NCBI RefSeq assembly: GCF_905163445.1
Contig: NC_053200.1
Coordinates: 248,001 to 312,000 of the forward strand
Length of the DNA stretch: 64,000 nt
Origin: Pararge aegeria
Lineage: Eukaryota; Arthropoda; Insecta; Lepidoptera; Nymphalidae
Direction of reading: 5' to 3'
Shown here: piece by piece, positions 10,978 through 24,747 of the stretch
Numbering within the stretch: the stretch's first letter is position 1
How the letters are laid out: each line of letters starts with the position of its first letter
Position numbers and translations under genes: made by a program
The notes under the pieces: generated by a model
What the model was told of the DNA's origin: nothing
Seen by the model: only the letters and a program-made list of their open reading frames with translations
The model's database searches: none

Positions 10978-12764
10978 GTGCATCAACAGCAGCATAACTA
11001 GTATTAAAATAGTAATGAGTTTTTATTAATGCATATATTCACATTAAATCTTGAATCTAAAGTCTAAAGGTGTCAAAACTAGATTTAGGTTAGGTTAGGT
11101 TAGAACATGAATACGAGGGGTGCCCGGCCACAGGCCGGGCACTTGGGTTTAGTTTAGTCAAAAATTATATATTATTTACTATTATTTATATTTGAATGAG
11201 AATGAAAAATAGCAATTATTTTGAATAGTTTTCAGAAAGAGACAGACGGGTGTGGTAGGGTAAAATCTCCAATTTAAAGTTCCCTTACTGCGTATATGTT
11301 ATGTGTGTTTGCATAGTGGTTTACTATAATGGTAAGCGGTTCGTGTAACGATCTTGCGCGTCTATATTTACAAGTGTGTGGGCAGTTCGTGTATTGATTA
11401 TTCGATGACGAGACCTCGTAAGAGTCCCGTATCGTTATTTTTCGTCACTACCTACCCGTACCTCCCCCCCCGTGCAGGGAGTGGGTAATTTGCGCGCCTG
11501 CTGCCTTCCTTGGATGTGGTAGCAGTTTCTCAGGCTCCCTCACCGGAATCGAACCCTGATTCCCCGTTACCCGCGACAAACAATGGTAGTCGCAGAAACT
11601 CATTCCGATTACGAGACCTCGTAAGAGTCCCGTATCGTTATTTTTCGTCACTACCTACCCGTACCTCCCCCCCCGTACAGGGAGTGGGTAATTTGCGCGC
11701 TTGCTGCCTTCCTTGGATGTGGTAGCAGTTTCTCAGGCTCCCTCACCGGAATCGAACCCTGATTCCCCGTTACCCGCGACAAACAATGGTAGTCGCAGAA
11801 ACTCATTCCGATTACGAGACCTCGTAAGAGTCCCGTATCGTTATTTTTCGTCACTACCTACCCGTACCTCCCCCCCCGTGCAGGGTGTGGGTAATTTGCG
11901 CGCCTGCTGCCTTCCTTGGATGTGGTAGCAGTTTCTCAGGCTCCCTCACCGGAATCGAACCCTGATTCCCCGTTACCCGCGACAAACAATGGTAGTCGCA
12001 GAAACTCATTCCGATTACGAGACCTCGTAAGAGTCCCGTATCGTTATTTTTCGTCACTACCTACCCGTACCTCCCCCCCCGTGCAGGGAGTGGGTAATTT
12101 GCGCGCCTGCTGCCTTCCTTGGATGTGGTAGCAGTTTCTCAGGCTCCCTCACCGGAATCGAACCCTGATTCCCCGTTACCCGCGACAAACAATGGTAGTC
12201 GCAGAAACTCATTCCGATTACGAGACCTCGTAAGAGTCCCGTATCGTTATTTTTCGTCACTACCTACCCCCCTACCTCCCCCCGTGCGGGGTACAATATT
12301 GATATGATATTAAAATAATACCATTAATAAATAACATAATAAAAGACCACCACTTTTATAGAGACATAACGCCACTGTGTGGCGCCGCCATCAGTCTCCT
12401 TAGACTCGGTACTTTGTCGTCGCCGTCGACTTCGCACCTTCGCCCCATAGAGTAGTGGCGCGGCGCGACGGGCCTAATGTGTAAGTGAAAAAAAAAAAAA
12501 AAAAATTAAATTAATTGTTATTTTACAATATCTTCTAATATGAATAAGAGTACTTTGTATTGGTACGTTTTGTTTTTTGTTTTTTTTTTTTTTAAACGGA
12601 ACTGAACCTAAGTGACCGGCCTGCGGCCGGGCACCCGTCTTATTCATGTTCTAACCTAACCTAACCTATCCAAACCTTTTAAAACTAGTTTGGATTCCTT
12701 TAGACCTCAGCCCACCGGCAACTACGACTAACTAAACACTGATCTAGCTATCTGGCTTTCATCA
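10978..12764 (+). repeat. Satellite unit 8 (n=4)
   Basis: 18S block at 11408-12291, 884 bp, exactly four 203-bp steps plus the 72-bp end piece. The second subrepeat has GCGCTTGC in place of GCGCCTGC, also found in unit 12. Confidence 0.9.
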
Positions 12765-13963
12765 GTGCATCAACAGCAGCATAACTAGTATTAAAATAGT
12801 AATGAGTTTTTATTAATGCATATATTCACATTAAATCTTGAATCTAAAGTCTAAAGGTGTCAAAACTAGATTTAGGTTAGGTTAGGTTAGAACATGAATA
12901 CGAGGGGTGCCCGGCCACAGGCCGGGCACTTGGGTTTAGTTCAGTCAAAAATTATATATTATTTACTATTATTTATATTTGAATGAGAATGAAAAATAGC
13001 AATTATTTTGAATAGTTTTCAGAAAGAGACAGACGGGTGTGGTAGGGTAAAATCTCCAATTTAAAGTTCCCTTACTGCGTATATGTTATGTGTGTTTGCA
13101 TAGTGGTTTACTATAATGATAAGCGGTGTAACTATAATGATAATGATTCGTGTAACGATCTTGCGCGTCTATATTTACAAGTGTGTGGGCAGTTCGTGTA
13201 TTGATTATTCGATGACGAGACCTCGTAAGAGTCCCGTATCGTTATTTTTCGTCACTACCTACCCGTACCTCCCCCCCCGTGCAGGGAGTGGGTAATTTGC
13301 GCGCCTGCTGCCTTCCTTGGATGTGGTAGCAGTTTCTCAGGCTCCCTCACCGGAATCGAACCCTGATTCCCCGTTACCCGCGACAAACAATGGTAGTCGC
13401 AGAAACTCATTCCGATTACGAGACCTCGTAAGAGTCCCGTATCGTTATTTTTCGTCACTACCTACCCCCCTACCTCCCCCCGTGCGGGGTACAATATTGA
13501 TATGATATTAAAATAATACCATTAATAAATAACATAATAAAAGACCACCACTTTTATAGAGACATAACGCCACTGTGTGGCGCCGCCATCAGTCTCCTTA
13601 GACTCGGTACTTTGTCGTCGCCATCGACTTCGCACCGTCGCCCCATATAGTAGTGGCGCGGCGCGACGGGACTAATGTGTTAGTGAAAAAAAAAAAAAAA
13701 TAATAATAAATTAATTGTTATTTTACAATATCTTCTAATATGAATAAGAGTACTTTGTATTGGTACGTTTTGTTTTTTGTTTTTTTTTTTTTAAACGGAA
13801 CTGAACCTAAGTGACCGGCCTGCGGCCGGGCACCCGTCTTATTCATGTTCTAACCTAACCTAACCTATCCACGCCTTTTAAAACTAGTTTGGATTCCTTT
13901 AGACCTCAGCCCACCGGCAACTACGACTAACTAAACACTGATCTAGCTATCTGGCTTTCATCA
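12765..13963 (+). repeat. Satellite unit 9 (n=1)
   Basis: 18S block at 13215-13489. It shares the private insertion near 13125-13146 with unit 4 and begins the second copy of the duplicated three-unit block. Confidence 0.9.
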
Positions 13964-14146
13964 GTGCATCAACAGCAGCATAACTAGTATTAAAATAGTA
14001 ATGAGTTTTTATTAATGCATATATTCTCATTAAATCTTGAATCTAAAGTCTAAAGGTGTCAAAACTAGATTTAGGTTAGAACATGAATACGAGGGGTGCC
14101 CGGCCACAGGCCGGGCACTTGGGTTCAGTTCAGTCAAAAATTATAT

Positions 14147-15837
14147 AAAGTCAAAGTCAAAGTCAAAGTCAAAAATATCTTTATTCAAGTAGGCCCACAG
14201 GTGGCACTTTTGATGCGTACATAAGAATTACACGGTAGTGAGATGATGGCGATAACCACATTCGTAAACTTAAAACTAAAGCTACGAGGGTTCCAAACGC
14301 GTCCCGGTCTAAGAAGAAGCCCACAACAAACTTAGCCGGGTGTTTTTTTTTTTTTTTTTGTTATCGCCATCTCACAATGTCATTTTAAATTATTAGAAGA
14401 GCAACCTGGTTAGAGCAATAATTTACACCCAAGCTTTTTTATCGTTGACGTAGTCCTTTATACTATAATAGGACTTTTCTATAAGCTTACGTTTAATACA
14501 AACTTTGAACTTTTTAAGAGACATCTCCAAGATGTCAATTGGTAGTTTATTGTAAAATTGTATGCAATTTCCTTTAAACGAATTATGAATTTTATGTAAC
14601 CTAGTATATTGCACTGTAAGTTTATTCTTACTTCTAATGTTTAAATTATTGCAGTCACATTTTTTCTTAAATTTAGAAATGTTTTTATGGACGTACATTA
14701 AATTTTCAAATATGTACTGACTATACACTGTCATTATTTTAAAATCTTTAAATTTATCTCTCAATGACTCTCTTGGACCCATTTTGTAGATAGAACGAAC
14801 AGCCCTCTTCTGCAGCACGAAAATAGTGCTAATATCAGCAGCATTACCCCAAAGTAAAATTCCATATGACATAATGCTGTGAAAGTAACTAAAATATACC
14901 AGTCTAGCAGTTTCTACGTCGGTCATATGGCGTATCTTCTTTACCGCATAGGCAGCAGAACTAAGCCTGTTCGATAAATTATTTACATGAGGGCCCCATT
15001 GAAGTTTAGAATCTAACGTTATTCCTAGAAAAACTGTCGTATCCTCCAGTTTCAGTTCCTCATTATTAAGTAGTACAGTGGTTTTCACGTGTTTAACATT
15101 AGGTAAAGTGAATTTTATACACTTGGTTTTTTTTCCGTTAAGAACCAAATTATTAGCTTCAAACCACTGTACCACTTTAGCGAGAGAGTTGTTTACGTCG
15201 TCAAAAGCTAGTTCACGTCGATTTATTTTAAAAGTCAGTGATGTATCATCGGCAAACAGAACTATCCCGTGTTTATCCTTGGCAAGGTAAGGAAGGTCAT
15301 TAATGTAAATAAGGAACAGAAATGGTCCTAATATAGACCCCTGTGGGACACCTATTTTCATAACTGATCCATTAGACCGTTTTCCATTCACGTCGACTTT
15401 CTGAATTCTATCGCGTAGATAGTTACTCATTAAGTCTAGAGCTACACCCTGAATTCCATAGTGGTGTAGTTTCCTAACTAAAGTTTCGTGTTGAACACAA
15501 TCAAACGCCTTAGATAAGTCACAGAACACACCAAGTGCATCACGTGACTCCTCCCAGGCTTCAAATATGTTTTGTATTAGCTCAACACCTGCGTCGATTG
15601 TTGAGCGACCCCGTGTGAAACCAAATTGCTTAATATGAAGTAAATTATACTTATGAAAATGGTAAAGTAATTGATTTAAAATGAGTTTTTCAAAGATTTT
15701 ACTGAAAGTGGGTAGTACGGATACTGGTCTAAAGTTAGTGGGGTCAGAAGTACTACCCGATTTAAACAATGGAACTATTTTATTAAGTTTCATTAAGTCA
15801 GGAAACACCCCACAATCTATACAATTATTAAATATTA
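14147..15837 (-). mobile_element. Jockey/CR1-type LINE (family A), copy 2
   Basis: Same insertion and truncation points as the copy at 5175-6864, offset by about 8.97 kb. It was therefore copied with its surrounding units and is not an independent insertion. I noted one substitution (about 15482) and one extra T in the 3' poly-T run. Confidence 0.9.
14423..15808 (-). CDS. Reverse transcriptase part of family A ORF2 (461 aa, duplicate copy)
   Basis: Open over 461 codons with the same blocks as the frame at 5450-6835, including FADD at residues 185-188, and identical to it in translation. The one substitution I saw is silent. It lacks the N-terminal endonuclease and half of the linker, so it is a passenger in the satellite and not a working gene. 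The near-identity dates the block duplication as very recent compared with the LINE insertion. Confidence 0.85.
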   Translation of the reverse strand: MFPDLMKLNKIVPLFKSGSTSDPTNFRPVSVLPTFSKIFEKLILNQLLYHFHKYNLLHIKQFGFTRGRSTIDAGVELIQNIFEAWEESRDALGVFCDLSKAFDCVQHETLVRKLHHYGIQGVALDLMSNYLRDRIQKVDVNGKRSNGSVMKIGVPQGSILGPFLFLIYINDLPYLAKDKHGIVLFADDTSLTFKINRRELAFDDVNNSLAKVVQWFEANNLVLNGKKTKCIKFTLPNVKHVKTTVLLNNEELKLEDTTVFLGITLDSKLQWGPHVNNLSNRLSSAAYAVKKIRHMTDVETARLVYFSYFHSIMSYGILLWGNAADISTIFVLQKRAVRSIYKMGPRESLRDKFKDFKIMTVYSQYIFENLMYVHKNISKFKKKCDCNNLNIRSKNKLTVQYTRLHKIHNSFKGNCIQFYNKLPIDILEMSLKKFKVCIKRKLIEKSYYSIKDYVNDKKAWV

Positions 15838-16822
15838 TTAAATATATTATTTACTATTATTTATATTTGAATGAGAATGAAAAATAGCAATTATTTTGAA
15901 TAGTTTTCAGAAAGAGACAGACGGGTGTGGTAGGGTAAAATCTCCAATTTAAAGTTCCCTTACTGCGTATATGTTATGTGTGTTTGCATAGTGGTTTACT
16001 ATAATGATAAGCGGTTCGTGTAACGATCTTGCGCGTCTATATTTACAAGTGTGTGGGCAGTTCGTGTATTGATTATTCGATGACGAGACCTCGTAAGAGT
16101 CCCGTATCGTTATTTTTCGTCACTACCTACCCGTACCTCCCCCCCCGTGCAGGGAGTGGGTAATTTGCGCGCCTGCTGCCTTCCTTGGATGTGGTAGCAG
16201 TTTCTCAGGCTCCCTCACCGGAATCGAACCCTGATTCCCCGTTACCCGCGACAAACAATGGTAGTCGCAGAAACTCATTCCGATTACGAGACCTCGTAAG
16301 AGTCCCGTATCGTTATTTTTCGTCACTACCTACCCCCCTACCTCCCCCCGTGCGGGGTACAATATTGATATGATATTAAAATAATACCATTAATAAATAA
16401 CATAATAAAAGACCACCACTTTTATAGAGACATAACGCCACTGTGTGGCGCCGCCATCAGTCTCCTTAGACTCGGTACTTTGTCGTCGCCATCGACTTCG
16501 CACCGTCGCCCCATATAGTAGTGGCGCGGCGCGACGGGACTAATGTGTTAGTGAAAAAAAAAAAAAAAATAATAAATTAATTGTTATTTTACAATATCTT
16601 CTAATATGAATAAGAGTACTTTGTATTGGTACGTTTTGTTTTTTTTTTTTTAAACGGAACTGAACCTAAGTCACAAGCCTGCGGCCGGGCACCCGTCTTA
16701 TTCATGTTCTAACCTAACCTAACCTATCCAAACCTTTTAAAACTAGTTTGGATTCCTTTAGACCTCAGCCCACCGGCAACTACGACTAACTAAACACTGA
16801 TCTAGCTATCTGGCTTTCATCA

Positions 16823-18405
16823 GTGCATCAACAGCAGCATAACTAGTATTAAAATAGTAATGAGTTTTTATTAATGCATATATTCACATTAAATCTTGAA
16901 TCTAAAGTCTAAAGGTGTCAAAACTAGATTTAGGTTAGGTTAGGTTAGAACATGAATACGAGGGGTGCCCGGCCACAGGCCGGGCACTTGGGTTCAGTTC
17001 AGTCAAAAATTATATATTATTTACTATTATTTATATTTGAATGAGAATGAAAAATAGCAACTATTTTGAATAGTTTTCAGAAAGAGACAGACGGGTGTGG
17101 TAGGGTAAAATCTCCAATTTAAAGTTCCCTTACTGCGTATATGTTATGTGTGTTTGCATAGTAGTTTACTATAATGGTAAGCGGTTCGTGTAACGATCTT
17201 GCGCGTCTATATTTACAAGTGTGTGGGCAGTTCGTGTATTGATTATTCGATGACGAGACCTCGTAAGAGTCCCGTATCGTTATTTTTCGTCACTACCTAC
17301 CCGTACCTCCCCCCCCGTGCAGGGAGTGGGTAATTTGCGCGCCTGCTGCCTTCCTTGGATGTGGTAGCAGTTTCTCAGGCTCCCTCACCGGAATCGAACC
17401 CTGATTTCCCGTTACCCGCGACAAACAATGGTAGTCGCAGAAACTCATTCCGATTACGAGACCTCGTAAGAGTCCCGTATCGTTATTTTTCGTCACTACC
17501 TACCCGTACCTCCCCCCCCGTGCAGGGAGTGGGTAATTTGCGCGCCTGCTGCCTTCCTTGGATGTGGTAGCAGTTTCTCAGGCTCCCTCACCGGAATCGA
17601 ACCCTGATTCCCCGTTACCCGCGACAAACAATGGTAGTCGCAGAAACTCATTCCGATTACGAGACCTCGTAAGAGTCCCGTATCGTTATTTTTCGTCACT
17701 ACCTACCCGTACCTCCCCCCCCGTGCAGGGAGTGGGTAATTTGCGCGCCTGCTGCCTGCCTTGGATGTGGTAGCAGTTTCTCAGGCTCCCTCACCGGAAT
17801 CGAACCCTGATTCCCCGTTACCCGCGACAAACAATGGTAGTCGCAGAAACTCATTCCGATTACGAGACCTCGTAAGAGTCCCGTATCGTTATTTTTCGTC
17901 ACTACCTACCCCCCTACCTCCCCCCGTGCGGGGTACAATATTGATATGATATTAAAAAAATACCATTAATAAATAACATAATAATAGACCACCACTTTTA
18001 TAGAGACATAACGCCACTGTGTGGCGCCGCCATCAGTCTCCTTAGACTCGGTACTTTGTCGTCGCCGTCGACTTCGCACCTTCGCCCCATATAGTAGTGG
18101 CGCGGCGCGACGGGCCTAATGTGTAAGTGAAAAAAAAAAAAAAAAAATTAAATTAATTGTTATTTTACAATATCTTCTAATATGAATAAGAGTACTTTGT
18201 ATTGGTACGTTTTGTTTTTTGTTTTTTTTTTTTTAAACGGAACTGAACCTAAGTGACCGGCCTGCGGCCGGGCACCCGTCTTATTCATGTTCTAACCTAA
18301 CCTAACCTATCCAAACCTTTTAAAACTAGTTTGGATTCCTTTAGACCTCAGCCCACCGGCAACTACGACTAACTAAACACTGATCTAGCTATCTGGCTTT
18401 CATCA
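16823..18405 (+). repeat. Satellite unit 11 (n=3)
   Basis: 18S block at 17253-17933. Counterpart of unit 6 in the duplicated block, without the 38-bp-deleted fourth subrepeat. Confidence 0.9.
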
Positions 18406-20601
18406 GTGCATCAACAGCAGCATAACTAGTATTAAAATAGTAATGAGTTTTTATTAATGCATATATTCACATTAAATCTTGAATCTAAAGTCTAAAGGTG
18501 TCAAAACTAGATTTAGGTTAGGTTAGGTTAGAACATGAATACGAGGGGTGCCCGGCCACGGGCCGGGCACTTGGGTTCAGTTCATTCAAAAATTATATAT
18601 TATTTACTATTATTTATATTTGAATGAGAATGAAAAATAGCAATTATTTTGAATAGTTTTCAGAATGAGACAGACGGGTGTGGTAGTATAAAATCTCCAA
18701 TTTAAAGTTCCCTTATTGCGTAGGTATATGTTATGTGTGTTTGCATAGTAGTTTACTATAATGGTAAGCGGTTCGTGTAACGATCTTGCGCGTCTATATT
18801 TACAAGTGTGTGGGCAGTTCGTGTATTGATTATTCGATGACGAGACCTCGTAAGAGTCCCGTATCGTTATTTTTCGTCACTACCTACCCGTACCTCTCCC
18901 CCCGTGCAGGGAGTGGGTAATTTGCGCGCCTGCTGCCTTCCTTGGATGTGGTAGCAGTTTCTCAGGCTCCCTCACCGGAATCGAACCCTGATTCCCCGTT
19001 ACCCGCGACAAACAATGGTAGTCGCAGAAACTCATTCCGATTACGAAACTCGTAAGAGTCCCGTATCGTTATTTTTCGTCACTACCTACCCGTACCTCCC
19101 CCCCCGTGCAGGGAGTGGGTAATTTGCGCGCCTGCTGCCTTCCGTGGATGTGGTAGCAGTTTCTCAGGCTCCCTCATCGGAATAGAACCCTGATTCCCCG
19201 TTACCCGCGACAAACAATGGTAGTCGCAGAAACTCATTCCGATTACGAGACCTCGTAAGAGTCCCGTATCGTTATTTTTCGTCACTACCTACCCCCCTAC
19301 CTCCCCCCCCGTGCAGGGAGTGGTTAATTTGCGCGCCTGCTGCCTTCCTTGGATGTGGTAGCAGTTTCTCAGGCTCCCTCACCGGAATCAAACCCTGATT
19401 CCCCGTTACCCGCGACAAACAATGGTAGTCGCAGAAACTCATTCCGATTACGAGACCTCGTAAGAGTCCCGTATCGTTATTATTCGTCACTACCTACCCG
19501 TACCTCCCCCCCCGTGCAGGGAGTGGGTAATTTGCGCGCTTGCTGCCTTCCTTGGATGTGGTAGCAGTTTCTCAGGCTCCCTCACCGGAATCGAACCCTG
19601 ATTCCCCGTTACACGCGACAAACAATGGTAGTCGCAGAAACTCATTCCGATTACGAGACCTCGTAAGAGTCCCGTATCGTTATTTTTCGTCACTACCTAC
19701 CCGTACCTCCCCCCCCGTGCAGGGAGTGGGTAATTTGCGCGCCTGCTGCCTTCCTTGGATGTGGTAGCAGTTTCTCAGGCTCCCTCACCGGAATCGAACC
19801 CTGATTCCCCGTTACCCGCGACAACAATGGTAGTCGCAGAAACTCATTCCGATTACGAGACCTCGTAAGAGTCCCGTATCGTTATTTTTCGTCACTACCT
19901 ACCCCCCTACCTCCCCCCCGTGCAGGGAGTGGTTAATTTGCGCGCCTGCTGCCTTCCTTGGATGTGGTAGCAGTTTCTCAGGCTCCCTCACCGGAATCGA
20001 ACCCTGATTCCCCGTTACCCGCGACAAACAATGGTAGTCGCAGAAACTCATTCCGATTACGAGACCTCGTAAGAGTCCCGTATCGTTATTTTTCGTCACT
20101 ACCTACCCCCCTACCTCCCCCCGTGCGGGGTACAATATTGATATGATATTAAAATAATACCATTAATAAATAACATAATAAAAGACCACCACTTTTATAG
20201 AGACATAACGCCACTGTGTGGCGCCGCCATCAGTCTCCTTAGACTCGGTACTTTGTCGTCGCCGTCGACTTCGCACCTTCGCCCCATATAGTAGTGGCGC
20301 GGCGCGACGGGCCTAATGTGTAAGTGAAAAAAAAAAAAAAAAATTAAATTAATTGTTATTTTACAATATCTTCTAATATGAATAAGAGTACTTTGTATTG
20401 GTACGTTTTGTTTTTTGTTTTTTTTTTTTTAAACGGAACTGAACCTAAGTGACCGGCCTGCGGCCGGGCACCCGTCTTATTCATGTTCTAACCTAACCTA
20501 ACCTATCCAAACCTTTTAAAACTAGTTTGGATTCCTTTAGACCTCAGCCCACCGGCAACTACGACTAACTAAACACTGATCTAGCTATCTGGCTTTCATC
20601 A
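18406..20601 (+). repeat. Satellite unit 12 (n=6, longest 18S block)
   Basis: 18S block at 18840-20130. Its subrepeats are the most diverged in the array, with several private substitutions and small deletions, for example near 19046 and 19823. Confidence 0.9.
18840..20130 (-). rRNA. 18S rRNA fragment block, six tandem antisense copies (unit 12)
   Basis: Six consecutive subrepeats of about 203 bp. Private variants include loss of two bases in GAGACCTCG (about 19046), CCGTGGATG (about 19143), a substituted CTCATCGG (about 19175) and ATTATTCGTC (about 19480). Confidence 0.9.
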
Positions 20602-21984
20602 GTGCATCAACAGCAGCATAACTAGTATTAAAATAGTAATGAGTTTTTATTAATGCATATATTCACATTAAATCTTGAATCTAAAGTCTAAAGGTGTCAA
20701 AACTAGATTTAGGTTAGGTTAGGTTAGAACATGAATACGAGGGGTGCCCGGCCACAGGCCGGGCACTTGGGTTCAGTTCAGTCAAAAATTATATATTATT
20801 TACTATTATTTATATTTGAATGAGAATGAAAAATAGCAACTATTTTGAATAGTTTTCAGAAAGAGACAGACGGGTGTGGTAGGGTAAAATCTCCAATTTA
20901 AAGTTCCCTTACTGCGTATATGTTATGTGTGTTTGCATAGTAGTTTACTATAATGGTAAGCGGTTCGTGTAACGATCTTGCGCGTCTATATTTACAAGTG
21001 TGTGGGCAGTTCGTGTATTGATTATTCGATGACGAGACCTCGTAAGAGTCCCGTATCGTTATTTTTCGTCACTACCTACCCGTACCTCCCCCCCCGTGCA
21101 GGGAGTGGGTAATTTGCGCGCCTGCTGCCTTCCTTGGATGTGGTAGCAGTTTCTCAGGCTCCCTCACCGGAATCGAACCCTGATTCCCCGTTACCCGCGA
21201 CAAACAATGGTAGTCGCAGAAACTCATTCCGATTACGAGACCTCGTAAGAGTCCCGTATCGTTATTTTTCGTCACTACCTACCCGTACCTCCCCCCCCGT
21301 GCAGGGAGTGGGTAATTTGCGCGCCTGCTGCCTTCCTTGGATGTGGTAGCAGTTTCTCAGGCTCCCTCACCGGAATCGAACCCTGATTCCCCGTTACCCG
21401 CGACAAACAATGGTAGTCGCAGAAACTCATTCCGATTACGAGACCTCGTAAGAGTCCCGTATCGTTATTTTTCGTCACTACCTACCCCCCTACCTCCCCC
21501 CGTGCGGGGTACAATATTGATATGATATTAAAATAATACCATTAATAAATAACATAATAAAAGACCACCACTTTTATAGAGACATAACGCCACTGTGTGG
21601 CGCCGCCATCAGTCTCCTTAGACTCGGTACTTTGTCGTCGCCATCGACTTCGCACCGTCGCCCCATATAGTAGTGGCGCGGCGCGACGGGACTAATGTGT
21701 AAGTGAAAAAAAAAAAAAAATAATAATAAATTAATTGTTATTTTACAATATCTTCTAATATGAATAAGAGTACTTTGTATTGGTACGTTTTGTTTTTTGT
21801 TTTTTTTTTTTTTAAACGGAACTGAACCTAAGTGACCGGCCTGCGGCCGGGCACCCGTCTTATTCATGTTCTAACCTAACCTAACCTATCCAAACCTTTT
21901 AAAACTAGTTTGGATTCCTTTAGACCTCAGCCCACCGGCAACTACGACTAACTAAACACTGATCTAGCTATCTGGCTTTCATCA
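20602..21984 (+). repeat. Satellite unit 13 (n=2)
   Basis: 18S block at 21032-21509. Confidence 0.9.
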
Positions 21985-23366
21985 GTGCATCAACAGCAGC
22001 ATAACTAGTATTAAAATAGTAATGAGTTTTTATTAATGCATATATTCACATTAAATCTTGAATCTAAAGTCTAAAGGTGTCAAAACTAGATTTAGGTTAG
22101 GTTAGGTTAGAACATGAATACGAGGGGTGCCCGGCCACAGGCCGGGCACTTGGGTTTAGTTCAGTCAAAAATTATATATTATTTACTATTATTTATATTT
22201 GAATGAGAATGAAAAATAGCAATTATTTTGAATAGTTTTCAGAAAGAGACAGACGGGTGTGGTAGGGTAAAATCTCCAATTTAAAGTTCCCTTACTGCGT
22301 ATATGTTATGTGTGTTTGCGTAGTAGTTTACTATAATGGTAAGCGGTTCGTGTAACGATCTTGCGCGTCTATATTTACAAGTGTGTGGGCAGTTCGTGTA
22401 TTGATTATTCGATGACGAGACCTCGTAAGAGTCCCGTATCGTTATTTTTCGTCACTACCTACCCGTACCTCCCCCCCCGTGCAGGGAGTGGGTAATTTGC
22501 GCGCCTGCTGCCTTCCGTGGATGTGGTAGCAGTTTCTCAGGCTCCCTCACCGGAATCGAACCCTGATTCCCCGTTACCCGCGACAAACAATGGTAGTCGC
22601 AGAAACTCATTCCGATTACGAGACCTCGTAAGAGTCCCGTATCGTTATTTTTCGTCACTACCTACCCGTACCCCCCCCCCGTGCAGGGAGTGGGTAATTT
22701 GCGCGCCTGCTGCCTTCCTTGGATGTGGTAGCAGTTTCTCAGGCTCCCTCACCGGAATCGAACCCTGATTCCCCGTTACCCGCGACAAACAATGGTAGTC
22801 GCAGAAACTCATTCCGATTACGAGACCTCGTAAGAGTCCCGTATCGTTATTTTTCGTCACTACCTACCCCCCTACCTCCCCCCGTGCGGGGTACAATATT
22901 GATATGATATTAAAATAATACCATTAATAAATAACATAATAAAAGACCACCACTTTTATAGAGACATAACGCCACTGTGTGGCGCCGCCATCAGTCTCCT
23001 TAGACTCGGTACTTTGTCGTCGCCATCGACTTCGCACCGTCGCCCCATATAGTAGTGGCGCGGCGCGACGGGACTAATGTGTAAGTGAAAAAAAAAAAAA
23101 AATAATAATAAATTAATTGTTATTTTACAATATCTTCTAATATGAATAAGAGTACTTTGTATTGGTACGTTTTGTTTTTTGTTTTTTTTTTTTTTAAACG
23201 GAACTGAACCTAAGTGACCGGCCTGCGGCCGGGCACCCGTCTTATTCATGTTCTAACCTAACCTAACCTATCCAAACCTTTTAAAACTAGTTTGGATTCC
23301 TTTAGACCTCAGCCCACCGGCAACTACGACTAACTAAACACTGATCTAGCTATCTGGCTTTCATCA
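21985..23366 (+). repeat. Satellite unit 14 (n=2)
   Basis: 18S block at 22415-22891. Shares TTTGCGTAGTAG, CCTTCCGTGG and a lengthened C-run with unit 15. Confidence 0.9.
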
Positions 23367-24747
23367 GTGCATCAACAGCAGCATAACTAGTATTAAAATA
23401 GTAATGAGTTTTTATTAATGCATATATTCACATTAAATCTTGAATCTAAAGTCTAAAGGTGTCAAAACTAGATTTAGGTTAGGTTAGGTTAGAACATGAA
23501 TACGAGGGGTGCCCGGCCACAGGCCGGGCACTTGGGTTTAGTTCAGTCAAAAATTATATATTATTTACTATTATTTATATTTGAATGAGAATGAAAAATA
23601 GCAATTATTTTGAATAGTTTTCAGAAAGAGACAGACGGGTGTGGTAGGGTAAAATCTCCAATTTAAAGTTCCCTTACTGCGTATATGTTATGTGTGTTTG
23701 CGTAGTAGTTTACTATAATGGTAAGCGGTTCGTGTAACGATCTTGCGCGTCTATATTTACAAGTGTGTGGGCAGTTCGTGTATTGATTATTCGATGACGA
23801 GACCTCGTAAGAGTCCCGTATCGTTATTTTTCGTCACTACCTACCCGTACCTCCCCCCCCGTGCAGGGAGTGGGTAATTTGCGCGCCTGCTGCCTTCCGT
23901 GGATGTGGTAGCAGTTTCTCAGGCTCCCTCACCGGAATCGAACCCTGATTCCCCGTTACCCGCGACAAACAATGGTAGTCGCAGAAACTCATTCCGATTA
24001 CGAGACCTCGTAAGAGTCCCGTATCGTTATTTTTCGTCACTACCTACCCGTACCCCCCCCCCGTGCAGGGAGTGGGTAATTTGCGCGCCTGCTGCCTTCC
24101 TTGGATGTGGTAGCAGTTTCTCAGGCTCCCTCACCGGAATCGAACCCTGATTCCCCGTTACCCGCGACAAACAATGGTAGTCGCAGAAACTCATTCCGAT
24201 TACGAGACCTCGTAAGAGTCCCGTATCGTTATTTTTCGTCACTACCTACCCCCCTACCTCCCCCCGTGCGGGGTACAATATTGATATGATATTAAAATAA
24301 TACCATTAATAAATAACATAATAAAAGACCACCACTTTTATAGAGACATAACGCCACTGTGTGGCGCCGCCATCAGTCTCCTTAGACTCGGTACTTTGTC
24401 GTCGCCATCGACTTCGCACCGTCGCCCCATATAGTAGTGGCGCGGCGCGACGGGACTAATGTGTAAGTGAAAAAAAAAACAAAAAATAATAAATTAATTG
24501 TTATTTTACAATATCTTCTAATATGAATAAGAGTACTTTGTATTGGTACGTTTTGTTTTTTGTTTTTTTTTTTTTTAAACGGAACTGAACCTAAGTGACC
24601 GGCCTGCGGCCGGGCACCCGTCTTATTCATGTTCTAACCTAACCTAACCTATCCAAACCTTTTAAAACTAGTTTGGATTCCTTTAGACCTCAGCCCACCG
24701 GCAACTACGACTAACTAAACACTGATCTAGCTATCTGGCTTTCATCA
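23367..24747 (+). repeat. Satellite unit 15 (n=2)
   Basis: 18S block at 23797-24273. Near-identical to unit 14 in its left and middle parts. Its poly-A is interrupted by a C, as in unit 16. Confidence 0.9.

Larger units (their letters stand above)
13964..16822 (+). repeat. Satellite unit 10 (n=1), interrupted by a LINE
   Basis: 18S block at 16083-16357. Counterpart of unit 5: the same LINE is inserted at the same position with the same 5' truncation. Confidence 0.9.

Noticed and set aside
21574..21867. 97-residue minus-strand frame in the backbone of units 13 and 14 (with poly-K stretch)
   Set aside because: It depends on the lengths of the poly-A and poly-T runs, is broken in most units and has no recognisable domain.
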